Source of the DNA: Oxytricha trifallax | Lineage: Eukaryota; Ciliophora; Spirotrichea; Sporadotrichida; Oxytrichidae | Direction of reading: 5' to 3' | NCBI GenBank assembly: GCA_000711775.1 | Contig: ARYC01001390.1 | Span: forward strand, 1-64,000 | Length of the DNA: 64,000 nt | In this document: in pieces, positions 11,317 through 20,994 of the stretch | Layout: each line of letters opens with the position of its first letter | Position numbering within the stretch: position 1 is the stretch's first letter | The notes under the pieces: model-generated | Databases searched by the model: none | Told to the model about the DNA's origin: nothing | What the model saw: only the letters and a program-made list of their open reading frames with translations | Position numbers and translations under genes: made by a program

Positions 11317-11480
11317 AAGTCAAAATTATAATTAAAGTGATTTACAAACTCTATTTTATTTGAAAGAGTCTCCATCGAAAAGTTAATTAAAAGTTTCTTT
11401 ATAAAATTAGTAATTTTAGCTATTAAATTAATAAACTTAAAATAGATAAACAATTAATTTCAACTTAGAGGAAGTAAAGC

Positions 11481-12299
11481 TCAAATCATAAAATTATTAT
11501 TCTATTGAATAGGCTATTAATTCAAAAGGTTGCCTTCTTAATCAATGACTCCTCCATCGTGAAGTTGCATTACTAATTACTTATAGTTGACAAGTTCCTC
11601 GATTTAGCCCCGTTAATCATTCATTTCATCTCTCACTCGTTAGTTTTGTTCCATAAATTTATGTTTTGACTTAGAGCCAGCATGTTGACCAGACTTTTAT
11701 TCTTCCTAATCAACTTGCCTGGACTTTCTTTTTGTGCTTTGTTTCAACAAGAATGCCGACCTTCCCTTATTAACTAAAGGGGTGTTATGATTTTAATTTT
11801 ACTTACCGCTGTAACTTATAGAATTGTTGAGGGCATCTAAGAACTAGGGCTTCATGTGTACAATGTTATTCTGCGAGTTATCGAGCCTAGTTCTTCTTTA
11901 TTCCTTAGCACTTTAATTCATCTGATTTATTCCTTCTGTGTATAAAGTGAGTAGAATATCAGTAATCCATTTCTTATCTAAATGAAGCCAGTCCATTTAA
12001 TCGGGTAAGTACTTCAAAATTGAAGGTTTGTCCTCAGCATACTATAAAAAATTGTCTGAAGTAAGTCCCTCAATCTGAGGAATTGTGAAATTATCACATC
12101 ACTTCTTATCAAAAACTATAACAAAGTATAGTACCTCTTTCTACCCTGTAAGAATATTTCGGAAAAAGTATATATTTGAACAATTGAGTTTGGGAAGGTA
12201 TGCCCCACACTCTTAAGACAGGAAATCGTAGAGTTATTTTTTTGATCCTATTTTCAATCTAACTTCACTCACATGGACCCCTTGTAAATTATTATTCAT
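11481..12299 (-). CDS. Unknown 272-residue protein of the 6.9-kb element
   Basis: A single 273-codon frame from MNNNLQGVHVSEVRLKIG (12299) to TGA (11481), with many TAA/TAG Gln codons. One in-frame TGA after VIVFDKK (near 12100) is followed by CDNFTIPQIEGLTSDN in the same frame. The C-terminal half is Lys/Gln-rich (RSAFLLKQSTKRKSRQ, SGQHAGSKSKHKF), suggesting nucleic-acid binding or nuclear targeting. It is divergent from the transposase gene; the two start codons overlap at CATG (12297-12300), so they probably share a promoter region. No family recognised. Confidence 0.6.
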
Positions 12300-14546
12300 G
12301 CTGTCTTATTTAATATCGATACTTTTAATATTAATAAATATAAAAAGAATAATTGTGAAATTTAACTATTTGTTAGACTTTGTAATAGTTTTAATTTTAT
12401 TTAAAACTGCAATTGCTATAACAATTACAATTATTATTCTATATAGTAATAACTATAAAATAAACTTAATAGAAATCAAAATACACTATGGAGGGGGGGA
12501 TCTATAAAATTTTAAATAATCTGACGTCAGATAATTTTTGCATTATGGACGCTGGGAGGGATCATCATCAGATGAGGACGATGAACTTTCATAATAAAAT
12601 ATTGTAAATAATGATGGTTCGGGGGGGGAAGTTTCCTGCCCCCAGACAGTTTCCTGCCCCAAAAGGTAGTTTCCTGCCCCCAACATTAAATTTTATGTTT
12701 TTGCAATAAATTTAATAGAAACAAATTAATTTCAATTTCAATAACCATAACCATGTACTATACATCATTAATTATTATATAATTTTCAAGGTACATAATT
12801 ATTCGTTATCAAATTATATATTATTGACAAGGCTAAAATAAGTGTTTTTTTAAATAATTAATGTAATTTTCATTAAATTTTAAATTGATTATCAAGGTAG
12901 AAATGATATTTGAAGCTAAATTTTTTTAAAAAAACTACATATTAATAGATGATAAAGATTCTTTGAAAATTATAAAAATTGCATATTTTAATGTACGGGG
13001 CAGGAAACTACCTTTTTGGGGGCAGGAAATTTCCCACCTTGGGTGCATATAAAATTCTGGGGCAGGAAACTTCCCCCCCCCGAATGGTTCAATAGATGAA
13101 TTAGTCTACTGCAAAACATCTTGCATGGTGATACCTGGTGACCTTCAATTTAATGATTATAAGTTAATTTCTCTAACAAACTCTTACATACAAAATTTAG
13201 AATCAAAAGTATTTAAAAAAATCGAAAACAAAATATATAATACCTAAATAATCGATCCTAAAAGACTATTGAGTACTGTTGAGGGGGAAAATAATTAACT
13301 AAGTGCCTTAAGTGATGAGTAAATTAATACATCCTTATTAATAGTTGATAAACTTACCTCAAATAGATTGGTTAATAAAAAAATTCTAGCTAATTAGAAA
13401 TAGTTTCAAAATAAAGTCCACTTATTAAGTTTGATTGAGACCTCAAATATAAAGGGGTTGAAAATATTGTAAGGAAATTAATATGTAATTTTTAACCCCC
13501 TTTTTTTATTTCTAGAGTTGTAAACATTCAATTACACAATGCAAAGCTAATCAATGTGCTTCTTGTCTTAAAAGCTTATCCGAAATTTATATCATAATCA
13601 TGGGTGCTCAAAAAAACAATTAATGAAGAGATTTAAGATTAATATCTCCAATGTTAACTCAGCTATTGGAAGTAGTAAAGACAAAACCATATAAAAATGA
13701 AAAAATTTTGAACATTAGAAAAAATACAAAATTAAACTAATAGAGAATGCTGTTCGTTGCATGTCTTAAAATTTTCAATAATTAATATCAGCAAAATAAA
13801 TACATAATTATTTGATAGTAAAATTAAACCTTTCAGTACCGCTATAAATAATTAGAACGATAGCAAAGAAAAATATTGGATTTACATACAAGAAGGTATA
13901 TCATATTGATAAAAGATCAAACAGTATAGAATGTTTGAAATAGAGGCAAATTGTAGCTCGACTATATATAAATTATTTGAACTAAAACTAGCTAATAATA
14001 AATATTAATGAGAGTAGCATGTACAGTTAAAGCTATTTGACGAGAGCAAGGAGTAAGAAGGGTACTAGAAATTACAAAGATTAGCTAATCAGATATTATG
14101 GAGTTAACATGATTGCAGCTGGGTTCAGTGATGGCAGGATTTTGTATACTTTGAGTACTGGAAAAAACAATTCAACAACTTTCCTTTATTTCATACTCTA
14201 AATCATTGACTACTTAGATTAAAACTCTGATTAATGGAGGATGAATACTGTATTTCTACTCGATAATGCAACATATCATAAAAGTGTTGTGACAATGCAA
14301 AAGCTAAGACTCTACTAAATATCTGTTTTATATTTGGGCCCCTATCAATTTACAATGGCCCCGATTGAGAAACTTTTTGCAGTCATTAAGAAAGATTAAA
14401 AACCTATTACCTAATCTTAAAATAAGGAAGAATTTATGAAGGCCTTATAAAATAATATCCAAAGTAGAGACTTTTCTTGGATAAAAAATTGCTATTATAG
14501 TTGCCTCAAATATGCCAAATAGGCAATATTGCAATAAAATATTTGA
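12298..14546 (+). pseudogene. DDE transposase, split by a MITE
   Basis: Removing the MITE plus one target copy (470 nt) leaves exactly 593 codons in one frame, with a single in-frame TGA (13698). The N-terminal part is hydrophobic then acidic (GSSSDEDDELSQQ), and the far upstream start is uncertain. A helix-turn-helix-like stretch (RNLYHNHGCSKKQLMKRF) precedes an IS630/Tc1-mariner type catalytic core. That core has IININESS at the first acidic position, FLLDNATYHKS at the second and MAPIEKLFAVIKK at the third. The first catalytic Asp appears as Asn. It presumably cut and pasted the 6.9-kb element. This copy is inactive because of the insertion, the TGA and the Asp-to-Asn change. Confidence 0.8.
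12621..13083. mobile_element. GC-ended MITE with GTTTCCTGCCCC repeats
   Basis: A 463-bp insert starts GGGGGGGGAAGTTTCCTGCC and ends with the inverted GGGGCAGGAAACTTCCCCCC. Each end holds two to three iterations of GTTTCCTGCCCC or its complement, and the middle is AT-rich and non-coding. It is flanked by a 7-bp direct repeat ATGGTTC (12614-12620 and 13084-13090). It sits inside the transposase ORF. TSD length and GC ends do not match TBEs or TA-targeting elements; the mobilising family is unknown. Confidence 0.85.
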
Positions 14547-14780
14547 AACCTAATGTAGGAAATACACAAGCATCCCTCAATCGAAGCAATGATTTTAAAT
14601 TTAAATATGAATATACACAAGAGTAATAAAGTTTATAAATTTAGATATTGAAATACTTCAAATTTAAATAGAACTTAAACTTTATTAAGCGATAAACAAT
14701 ACATAAATTTCTATTATAATTTATTAAAAATACTATAAGTTTAATTTTTTAATGTTAAAGTATTTTGATTAAATTAATTA

Positions 14781-15866
14781 TCAATATAAATTTTTTATCA
14801 TCATTTCCTTATCTTTATCAACTTCATTGCCAACATGCACAGTAAATGCCTTATTAGTATCTGACCTTGTAAATATCTAGTCTATACTATCCCGGGAAAA
14901 GATTGTCAATGATATTCCAAAAGTCTTGTGGCTTTTAGGAATGTTCAGCTCTTAGCCCGAATTATTTCAGGAATTTAATTTAGTTTTTCATTATCAACCC
15001 TATCTTTGACACCAATTAGACAATACTCTTTTGAGTATTCAATTTTTTTGCTGTTAATAAGGTTTCCTTTTGATGTGAGCTTAAACCAAACCAGAGTCTT
15101 TATTATAACATAGCCATTATTTCTTAGGTGAATAGCTCCTTCTATCTAAGTATTACAAAGTGTCCAATAAAAGATGACTCCTTCCTGTTACATCAATAAA
15201 AGGGGTATCTATCTCAATCTTTGGTTTGGTAAATATAAGTAAGGCTATGATTTCTGGCCCTTCCATGGATTATCTTCAACAACAACTGAAAAAAGAGAAC
15301 CAGTTAATCTTAGCATGATCTTGTGCAAATTAAACCAAAAGTCATCATTTCTTACATCAACTCGTAATTTTATTGGTTAATTTTAAGTCATTCTCTACTT
15401 AAATTTGTCCTCCCATGCTTTGCAAATATGACTTCCTTTTACTTCGAATATATGTTTTGGAATTTATAGTTCATTTAATTTTGGGTCGTTTTCATACTTT
15501 AAAATCTTCTTTTAAAAGTAGCTGCAAGTCTCAAGTATTTTTTGTTTGCTTTAAATACTACTTCCCAGGAATTCAAGATTAATGAACAAATTTACATTGA
15601 GCCATATGTCTTTGGCAGTGATCTGACTAACTTGAAATGTGCTAACATTCTAAGCATTCTAGCTTTTACAGGAGTTCTTCAGCTCTTTGAATTTTATGCA
15701 ATTATTTGCATAAGATAGGTTTGCCCCAGTGATTTGCTCTAGATTTAAAGTTTTTGAAAAATTTATTGCAGTAATTGCAGTTGAAACTTTCTGATGATAC
15801 TGGACTATTAGTTGCTAACATTTCAAGTTACTAAAACAACTTATGATACTATTTGCTGTTTTCCAT
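14781..15866 (-). pseudogene. MT-A70 family adenine methyltransferase, frameshifted
   Basis: Starts MENSKQYHKLFQQLEMLA (15866). The N-terminal frame is Cys/His-rich (FNCNYCNKFF, LECQHISSQSDHCQRHM), possibly a zinc finger. One base over, the frame runs into an MT-A70 domain with these landmarks in family order: LRVDVRNDDFWF; VVVEDNPW, at the DPPW catalytic site; GVIFYWTL; GYVIIKTLVWFK; KEYCLIGVKDRV; KPQDFWNIIDNLFPGQ; and FTVHVGNEVD near the end. The C-terminus needs two more frame changes (near 14945 and 14880). MT-A70 enzymes methylate adenine N6 in RNA or DNA; ciliate members make DNA 6mA. DNPW instead of DPPW may reduce activity. It is transcribed toward the transposase. Confidence 0.8.
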
Positions 15867-16036
15867 TATAGTTTATTGAGATTTGTGTTTATTATTATTA
15901 TTGTATGATTGGATGATTCTTTGCAGTTATTTAATATTTCTGAATATTTAGAGCTTGAACATTTGTTTATGTGATAAAATAAGAAGCAGTAAAGGAAACT
16001 TAATTCATCAAGTTTAGTTAAGATGAAAAAAACGAG

Positions 16037-16072
16037 GGGATTTTTTCACAACTACATAGTGAAATTTACTCC
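16037..16072. repeat. Hairpin related to the one at 11277
   Basis: GGGGATTTTTTCAC and GTGAAATTTACTCC are inverted around a short loop. The stem shares ATTTTTTCAC...GTGAAATTT with 11277-11316. It lies upstream of the MT-A70 gene. Confidence 0.6.
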
Positions 16073-16138
16073 ATAAATGAATATTCAAGTTTTTACCCCT
16101 TGTTATTTATCAACTTTGACTTACAATCAATGTAATGA

Positions 16139-16260
16139 AGTTTAGAAAGATTTGGAGGCTTAGCACTTGGATTGGAAGGTGTTCTGGCATTTCGGCTTTT
16201 TCTTGCTGAATTCTTAGTTGAATGACAAACGTTTTTCATTACATTTGAAGAGATCACTTC
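16139..16260 (+). repeat. R repeat unit, split by the long-TIR MITE
   Basis: Reads TTTGGAGGCTTAGCACTTGG, GAAGGTGTTCTGGCATTTCG and GAAGAGATCACTTC up to the MITE. The unit continues as ATTCAGCATGTTAAATAAG at 18392. Confidence 0.85.
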
Positions 16261-16436
16261 ATTTAGCTAAAATAGCATATTTTTGGTAAATTAATTAACT
16301 TAATCAACTTTAACACATTTTTTTAATTTATTTTATTTATATTATATTTTTAGGTATTCTACCGCATTTGACCTGTTTTGTGGTAGAGTACCTTAATTAT
16401 ATTTATTTCAAAAATATTTAATTATTAAGTTTTAAA

Positions 16437-18001
16437 AATTATTAAATTAGAAAGTTAATAAATAGGTCGCACCTCTCCGAATGTGGGTCAAGTAATAGGA
16501 TCTCCCATGATCCACTTATACCACAAAAGTAGGAAGTTTAATAAGTCGACCAAAGCGCCTGCTCTCCTCCGTCCACAGATGACGGAGCAGACCTTATTGC
16601 TTACTTCAACGATAAGCAATAAGAAAGATTAGCGGACTTCTCTATTCAGGGACTTCTGAGTATCGACCTTAACCACCACCAAGCCAATCTCCTAGCACTA
16701 GCAATAGACGAGCCGAGTAACACTGACTTTTACTCAATGAGATTTAAGGAAGAGGTTGAGGCAAAAATCAGAAAAAGAAAGCTCAAAGAACAAAGAGCAA
16801 CAAGTCCCCAATCTTCACAAAAGAGCCTGCACAAAGAAGAAATCCAGGAACAAGCAAGCCCAAGAAAGAGTCAGGCCACTTTAGACCATACTTTTAGTTA
16901 AAATTCACTATTTAATAGTGACTCAAATAACAAACTATTTAATTAAGACTCTAAAAAGGCCACCTAGAGTAGCAACTTATTCAATAATACAACTTGCATA
17001 AATAACTAGGTAAATTTATTCAATAGTTCGAACACGAATTTACCAACTCTAGATATCTGGGGTAAACCAACTACTCAATTGAGATAAACACCACCAACAT
17101 GGAATGATCTTTTCAAACCAAACTGCTCACTATCTTCAATAGTTTAACATTCACAAAACCCAGAGACCCCCTCAACAAAACCCCATCTTCTAATAAAACC
17201 TATTTGACAAAAAATTTACTACTAAATAGGAATAAAATAGAAGTTATGGTAATGACGCACTTAGGGTTCTAAATAGGGAAACGAATGAGACTCCATTTCC
17301 ACAAAATGATCTTTTTGACCAAACTCAAAATACAATATAGTCTCCTCAAACAACAAAAAAAGAACCTCCCATAACCCACCTACGCTTCAGTCAAAGAATG
17401 AACATATCAATGACAAACCAGAAGCATTTACCAAAGTGTCCCCATACTTGCTTAAAATATCAGAAACTTTTCTGTTGACATCAGAAATTAGGGAAAAACC
17501 CCACACCTGATCAGAACCAAGGACATTAATATTAATAAATAAATTTTTCAAATAGATCTAATGATTAAACTACAATCACAAAATTAATATAATAGAATTG
17601 GATAAACCGGATTTTTTGCACAAAAAGAATACAAATATAGAGATTAGAAAATTAGTTGTACTCTTAGAAATGTGAAGAGACTCAGAAACTTCTGGAAATT
17701 AAACAGAGACTTGGAAAGCTAATAGATCCAAGATTCGAATGAAGAATTAACTCCAAAAGAAGATGAATAATTAACTAAATTTTAGAAAACTAAATTCATC
17801 AAAAAGAAGAAAGAGAGTGAAGAAAAAGAGAGCAGACACAGTTGATGATAATAGACAACCTACTGTCTAAGTGAAGGATGAATTTTCTTGAGAAAAACAA
17901 GACTCCATAACCATTGAAAGGGCTTGTCCCTTATATATATTAAACATTATCAGATCGGGGGTCCCCAGAGACCTCAATGTGATCTAATTATTATTATTAT
18001 T
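16437..18001 (+). mobile_element. Non-LTR retrotransposon inside the long-TIR MITE
   Basis: Flanked by a perfect 13-bp duplication ATTAAGTTTTAAA (16424-16436 and 18002-18014) and ending in (ATT)n/(TTA)n at about 17985-18001. It is GC-richer than the MITE arms around it. The body carries one long frame and several broken downstream frames. No reverse-transcriptase domain is visible, so this is a copy holding only an ORF1-like part, or an unrelated polyA-free retroposon. Confidence 0.8.
16464..17207 (+). CDS. ORF1-like protein of the retrotransposon, Leu-Phe motifs
   Basis: About 247 codons open under the ciliate code, ending at TGA 17205. An ordered-looking N-terminal part (ADLIAYFNDKQQERLADF, QGLLSIDLNHHQANLLALA) is followed by a charged stretch (FKEEVEAKIRKRKLKEQR). 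Then comes a low-complexity Asn/Ser/Gln tail with repeated Leu-Phe-Asn units (NSLFNSDSN, NKLFNQDS, SNLFNNTT, VNLFNSSN) and a TWNDLFKP motif. Similar NDLF text reappears after the stop in another frame, so the original protein was longer. ORF1 proteins of non-LTR elements bind RNA; that role here is inferred from position only. Confidence 0.55.
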
Positions 18002-18014
18002 ATTAAGTTTTAAA

Positions 18015-18215
18015 TATATATGAAATACTGTTTGTAGAAAAAGTAATTTGTAATATAATTATAATTAATTTAAAAATTATAAATTAAAATTGAAGCATTC
18101 AAAAAAATTATTCTTGAAATAAAGTTGCTATATAAAGCAACATTCACAGTTTATTCAAATTATTTATATTTATTCTTTATATAAAAAACTTTTTCTACAA
18201 ACAGTATTTCATATA
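18015..18215. repeat. Inner arms and loop of the long-TIR MITE
   Basis: Inverted pair TATATATGAAATACTGTTTG / CAAACAGTATTTCATATATA enclosing ~130 bp of AT-rich sequence. The loop holds a small hairpin TTGCTATATAAAGCAAC. It is contiguous with the outer arms once the retrotransposon is removed. Confidence 0.75.
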
Positions 18216-18391
18216 TATTTTAAAACTTAATAATTAAATATTTTTGAAATAAATATAAATAAGGTACTCTACCACAAATCAGGTCAAATGCGGTAGAATA
18301 CCTAAAAATATAATAAAAATAAAATAAATTAAAAAAATGCGTTAAAGTTGATTAAGTTAATTAATTTACCAAAAATATGCTATTTTAGCTA

Positions 18392-18569
18392 ATTCAGCAT
18401 GTTAAATAAGCTATTTGAGGAAGTAGCATGGTCGTAAGAAAATTTAAATAGCAAGATTTGGAGGCTTATCACTTGGATTGGAAGGTGTTCTGGCATTTCG
18501 GCATTTTCTTGCTGAATTCTTAGTTAAATGACAAACGATTTTCAATCTCTTTGAAGAGATCACTTCATT
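18392..18569 (+). repeat. R repeat unit (~174 bp), full length
   Basis: Runs from CAGCATGTTAAATAAGC through TAGCATGGTC, TTTGGAGGCTTATCACTTGG and AAGGTGTTCTGG to GATCACTTCATT. TBE1 enters at the terminal ATT. The next unit starts at 22563, so R is tandem here. Confidence 0.9.
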
Positions 18570-18650
18570 CAAAACCCCAAAACTCCTTGATGAGGTTTAT
18601 AAGTGCTTTGATTTTTAGGGAATTTGTTAGGGGTTGGGGTTATTAATTAA

Positions 18651-19720
18651 ATGTGAGACAAAAATAACAAGCTTTTGGGGTCTATTTATGATGAAGAGTA
18701 TATAGATTTAGTGTTTAAACTGCTTTATGGATGTGATATGTATAGTGAATAAGTAAAACCAGTACTGAACTATAAGTCTATTCTATTGCAATGCTCTTAA
18801 AGCGTAGTCCATCAACTGTTCGCTCTCACTGCTTGAAAGCTGTGTAATTAAAGCTATAATAGCTGAATTATTAGCCTAAGAGGAAGTCAAAGTTTCTATA
18901 GAAGCATATTGACTATCTTATTAATGAAAAAACTTTGAAGTATTGGGCTCACTTCTCTCTCGACTAACGAGCTATTATGTTTCACCGCCAGTTCCCTGAG
19001 TTGAAGATCTCTGCATAATCTGTTGCAAACATTTATAAACGAAACGGTATCTCTTATAAAGGTGTAAATCGTATCAAGAGAGTAATTGATTTCACTCTGC
19101 CATTTTACAACAACAACTTAAATTATATTTATAATTAAATGCAGAGAGCCTAATAGAATAATATTAAGTTTATTCATGCTGACGAGGCTGTGTTTACCTT
19201 CAACACTTTCATCTAGAAGTCTTGGTATAAGAGGCATAGTAATATAGAAGAATATGACTAGAAAGTCAAGGTATATACAATGGCAATTCTTGGAGATATT
19301 AGAGAGGATGCTGGTTTAGAAACTTATGTTATTCATCCTCGCTCTATTAAGACAGAGCAGTATATTAAGTTCTTAGAGCAGCTGAGAGAGAAGTACCCTG
19401 AATAAGAGATTATACTGTTTGTTGATAATCTTTCAGTTCATAAGACAAAAGATACAAGGAAGAGTTATGAACAACTTAGAATAACGCCAGTGTTCAACGT
19501 ACCTTACAGTCCATAGTTTAATGGAATTGAGTTCTACTGGGGTATTTTAAAAGGTCATTACAAGAAACTGCTGCTATACCACTTGATGCATGACCTACCT
19601 ATCGATACAGTAGACTTTATTAAAAGCTCAGCGAAGAGAGTAGATAATTAGTTAGCTTAAAAGTGTGCGAAAGAAGGGAGAGTGAATGTATATAAATAAG
19701 TTTTGTAGTTAAGTTAATGA
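18651..19720 (+). pseudogene. TBE1 transposase (ORF1), frameshifted
   Basis: IS630/Tc1-type DDE transposase; length is 355 codons once a 5-base tandem duplication (TCTATTCTATTG, near 18780-18790) is discounted. Codon 2 is a TGA (18654) where TBE2 has Arg. The HTH region reads AMLLKRSPSTVRSHCL. Catalytic motifs are present: HADEAVF, FVDNLSVHK and GIEFYWGILK. It ends at TGA 19718. TBE transposases are known to take part in germline DNA elimination in Oxytricha; this copy cannot make a full protein as read. It converges on ORF2. Confidence 0.9.
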
Positions 19721-19792
19721 ATATATAAGTCACATTTAAAATTCTTTAATTGGAGCTGGATTCTCTTTCTTTTCTTCTACTTCTTGCTTTCC

Positions 19793-20523
19793 TCATCCTA
19801 AGTTTCTTCTCTTGCTGCCAGCTCCAGCATCTATGTTCATTGACTTTGGCGGCTAAATATTTGAATAAAATCTCTTGCTAACTTCATACTTCGTCTGCGA
19901 CTTTCTCTCTCTGTGAAGCTTGCTCTATTCCTTCATAAAAAAGATGCCAGTGCCAGATTTTTCTAAAGAGTTAAGCTACAAATCATACTTGAAATATAAG
20001 GGTGCTTCTGCAGCTCTGATAGCCAGCTCTCACTTATCTTGATCCCTTGTTTGTCCTTATCTTCTGAAGAGATGCTGTACCTTTTCTTATGAGATTCTTG
20101 AATAATTTCTTTCAAGTAATCACCTTTAATTGTTGCAAGTATGCCAAAGAAATAGTTTCTTTCAGGTAGTTTATTTGACAACTGCTTCTTAGTAGGCAGG
20201 TACAGCGAAACCTCTTGGTCATTCATAGCATCATCATATAAGTTAGTCACTGAGATTTCTGGATAGTTTGGAATCTCTGCAAACTTTACATCTTAAGTTT
20301 TCGATGCTTTCTTCTCTTCGCAGAGTATCGCCCTTAGAAATGAAATTTTCGTGCCTTCCATCGTTGGCAAGAACAAACCAAATATATAATCAAAATGAGT
20401 TACTATAAGTTCATTTCCTTGCTGCACCAGGTAGCGGTGCAAATCCTCATTGCTTCTAAATCTTTGAATCAATTCATGTGCTTGCACTCTTTTCATTGCA
20501 TCATTCAAGTTTAATGATTTCAA
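19793..20523 (-). pseudogene. TBE1 ORF2 (22-kDa-type protein), splice sites and start lost
   Basis: Homologous to the intact ORF2 of TBE2, TBE3 and TBE4 (LPTMEGTKISFLRAILCEEK, SNKLPERNYFFGILATIK). The start is TTG instead of ATG. The 36-nt first intron (20382-20417) has lost both GT and AG, but its sequence is open and in frame, so read-through would add 12 residues. The 26-nt second intron (19963-19988, GTATGA...TTTAG) is kept. A premature TGA at 19793 removes the usual C-terminal tail, which otherwise runs to 19730. Confidence 0.85.
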
Positions 20524-20639
20524 TTATATACCTACTATTAAATATGGGCATCCTATAGGAGGTCAACCTCTAAGAAGATATGGAGAAAGTTGTGAGAACT
20601 GGTTTTAAACTTGAGAGATTGATATCAATTTCTACTGTT

Positions 20640-20815
20640 ATAGTTCCATATTTTTAAATTTAAATTGGTAAGTACTTAATTAGGAGCATTAATTAATGCT
20701 AGTACTTAATTAGGAGCACCCTAATTTTTAAATCATAAAATCATAAAATACCTCCTAAAGCAGTACATACTTAATTAGGTGCACCTCCTAAATCAGTACG
20801 TGCTGTAATCAATTT
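20640..20815. repeat. TBE1 internal array of AGTACTTAATTAGGAG motifs
   Basis: Between divergent ORF2 and ORF3. Repeated AGTACTTAATTAGGAGCA units and inverted GGTGCACCTCC / CACCTCCTAAA motifs. TBE4 has a related array, while TBE2 and TBE3 carry a different motif at the same place. Probably a promoter or protein-binding region. Confidence 0.65.
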
Positions 20816-20994
20816 ATTATTGATAGTAAAAATGGTTACTTCCTCCCCCATATTTAGAGCTGGATTGTCTCTTAACACTTACATTTCTTCTCTAATACTC
20901 TAAGAACTTCCCTATAAACTTGTAGGCTTGCAAAGCTCTCATATAAGCTCTCAGTTATAGAGGCAGTTTTATAATTTTAAATTCAAATTTAAAT

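Larger units (their letters stand above)
9233..16138. mobile_element. ~6.9-kb element with transposase and MT-A70 methyltransferase
   Basis: The R repeat is interrupted between AAATTTAGATA (9232) and its continuation TTTAGAAAGATTTGGAGG (about 16139), so everything between behaves as one insertion. The left end is telomere-like (ACCCCAAAACCCC). A matching inverted right end is not visible, so the right edge may be eroded. It carries four genes: coiled-coil protein (-), unknown protein (-), DDE transposase (+) and MT-A70 methyltransferase (-). It is not a TBE by gene content. Genes have few lesions, so the element is relatively young. An independent insertion of parts cannot be excluded. Confidence 0.6.
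16264..18391. mobile_element. Long-TIR MITE in the R repeat, split by a retrotransposon
   Basis: The ends TAGCTAAAATAGCATATTTT and AAAATATGCTATTTTAGCTA are inverted, and the pairing continues through GGTATTCTACCGCATTTGAC for ~175 bp on the left. Joining the left arm to 18015 extends it by another ~40 bp, pairing TATATGAAATACTGTTTGTA (18015 on) with its inverse at 18182-18216. Without the retrotransposon the element is ~550 bp with ~215-bp arms and a ~150-bp loop, non-coding. ATT flanks both sides (16261-16263 and 18392-18394), the same target site in R used by TBE1. The family that moves it is unknown. Confidence 0.85.

Noticed and set aside
13447..13515. Possible intron GTAAGG...TTTCTAG in the transposase gene
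   Set aside because: Unspliced reading stays in one frame from the acidic N-terminus through the HTH to the DDE core; splicing would break it.
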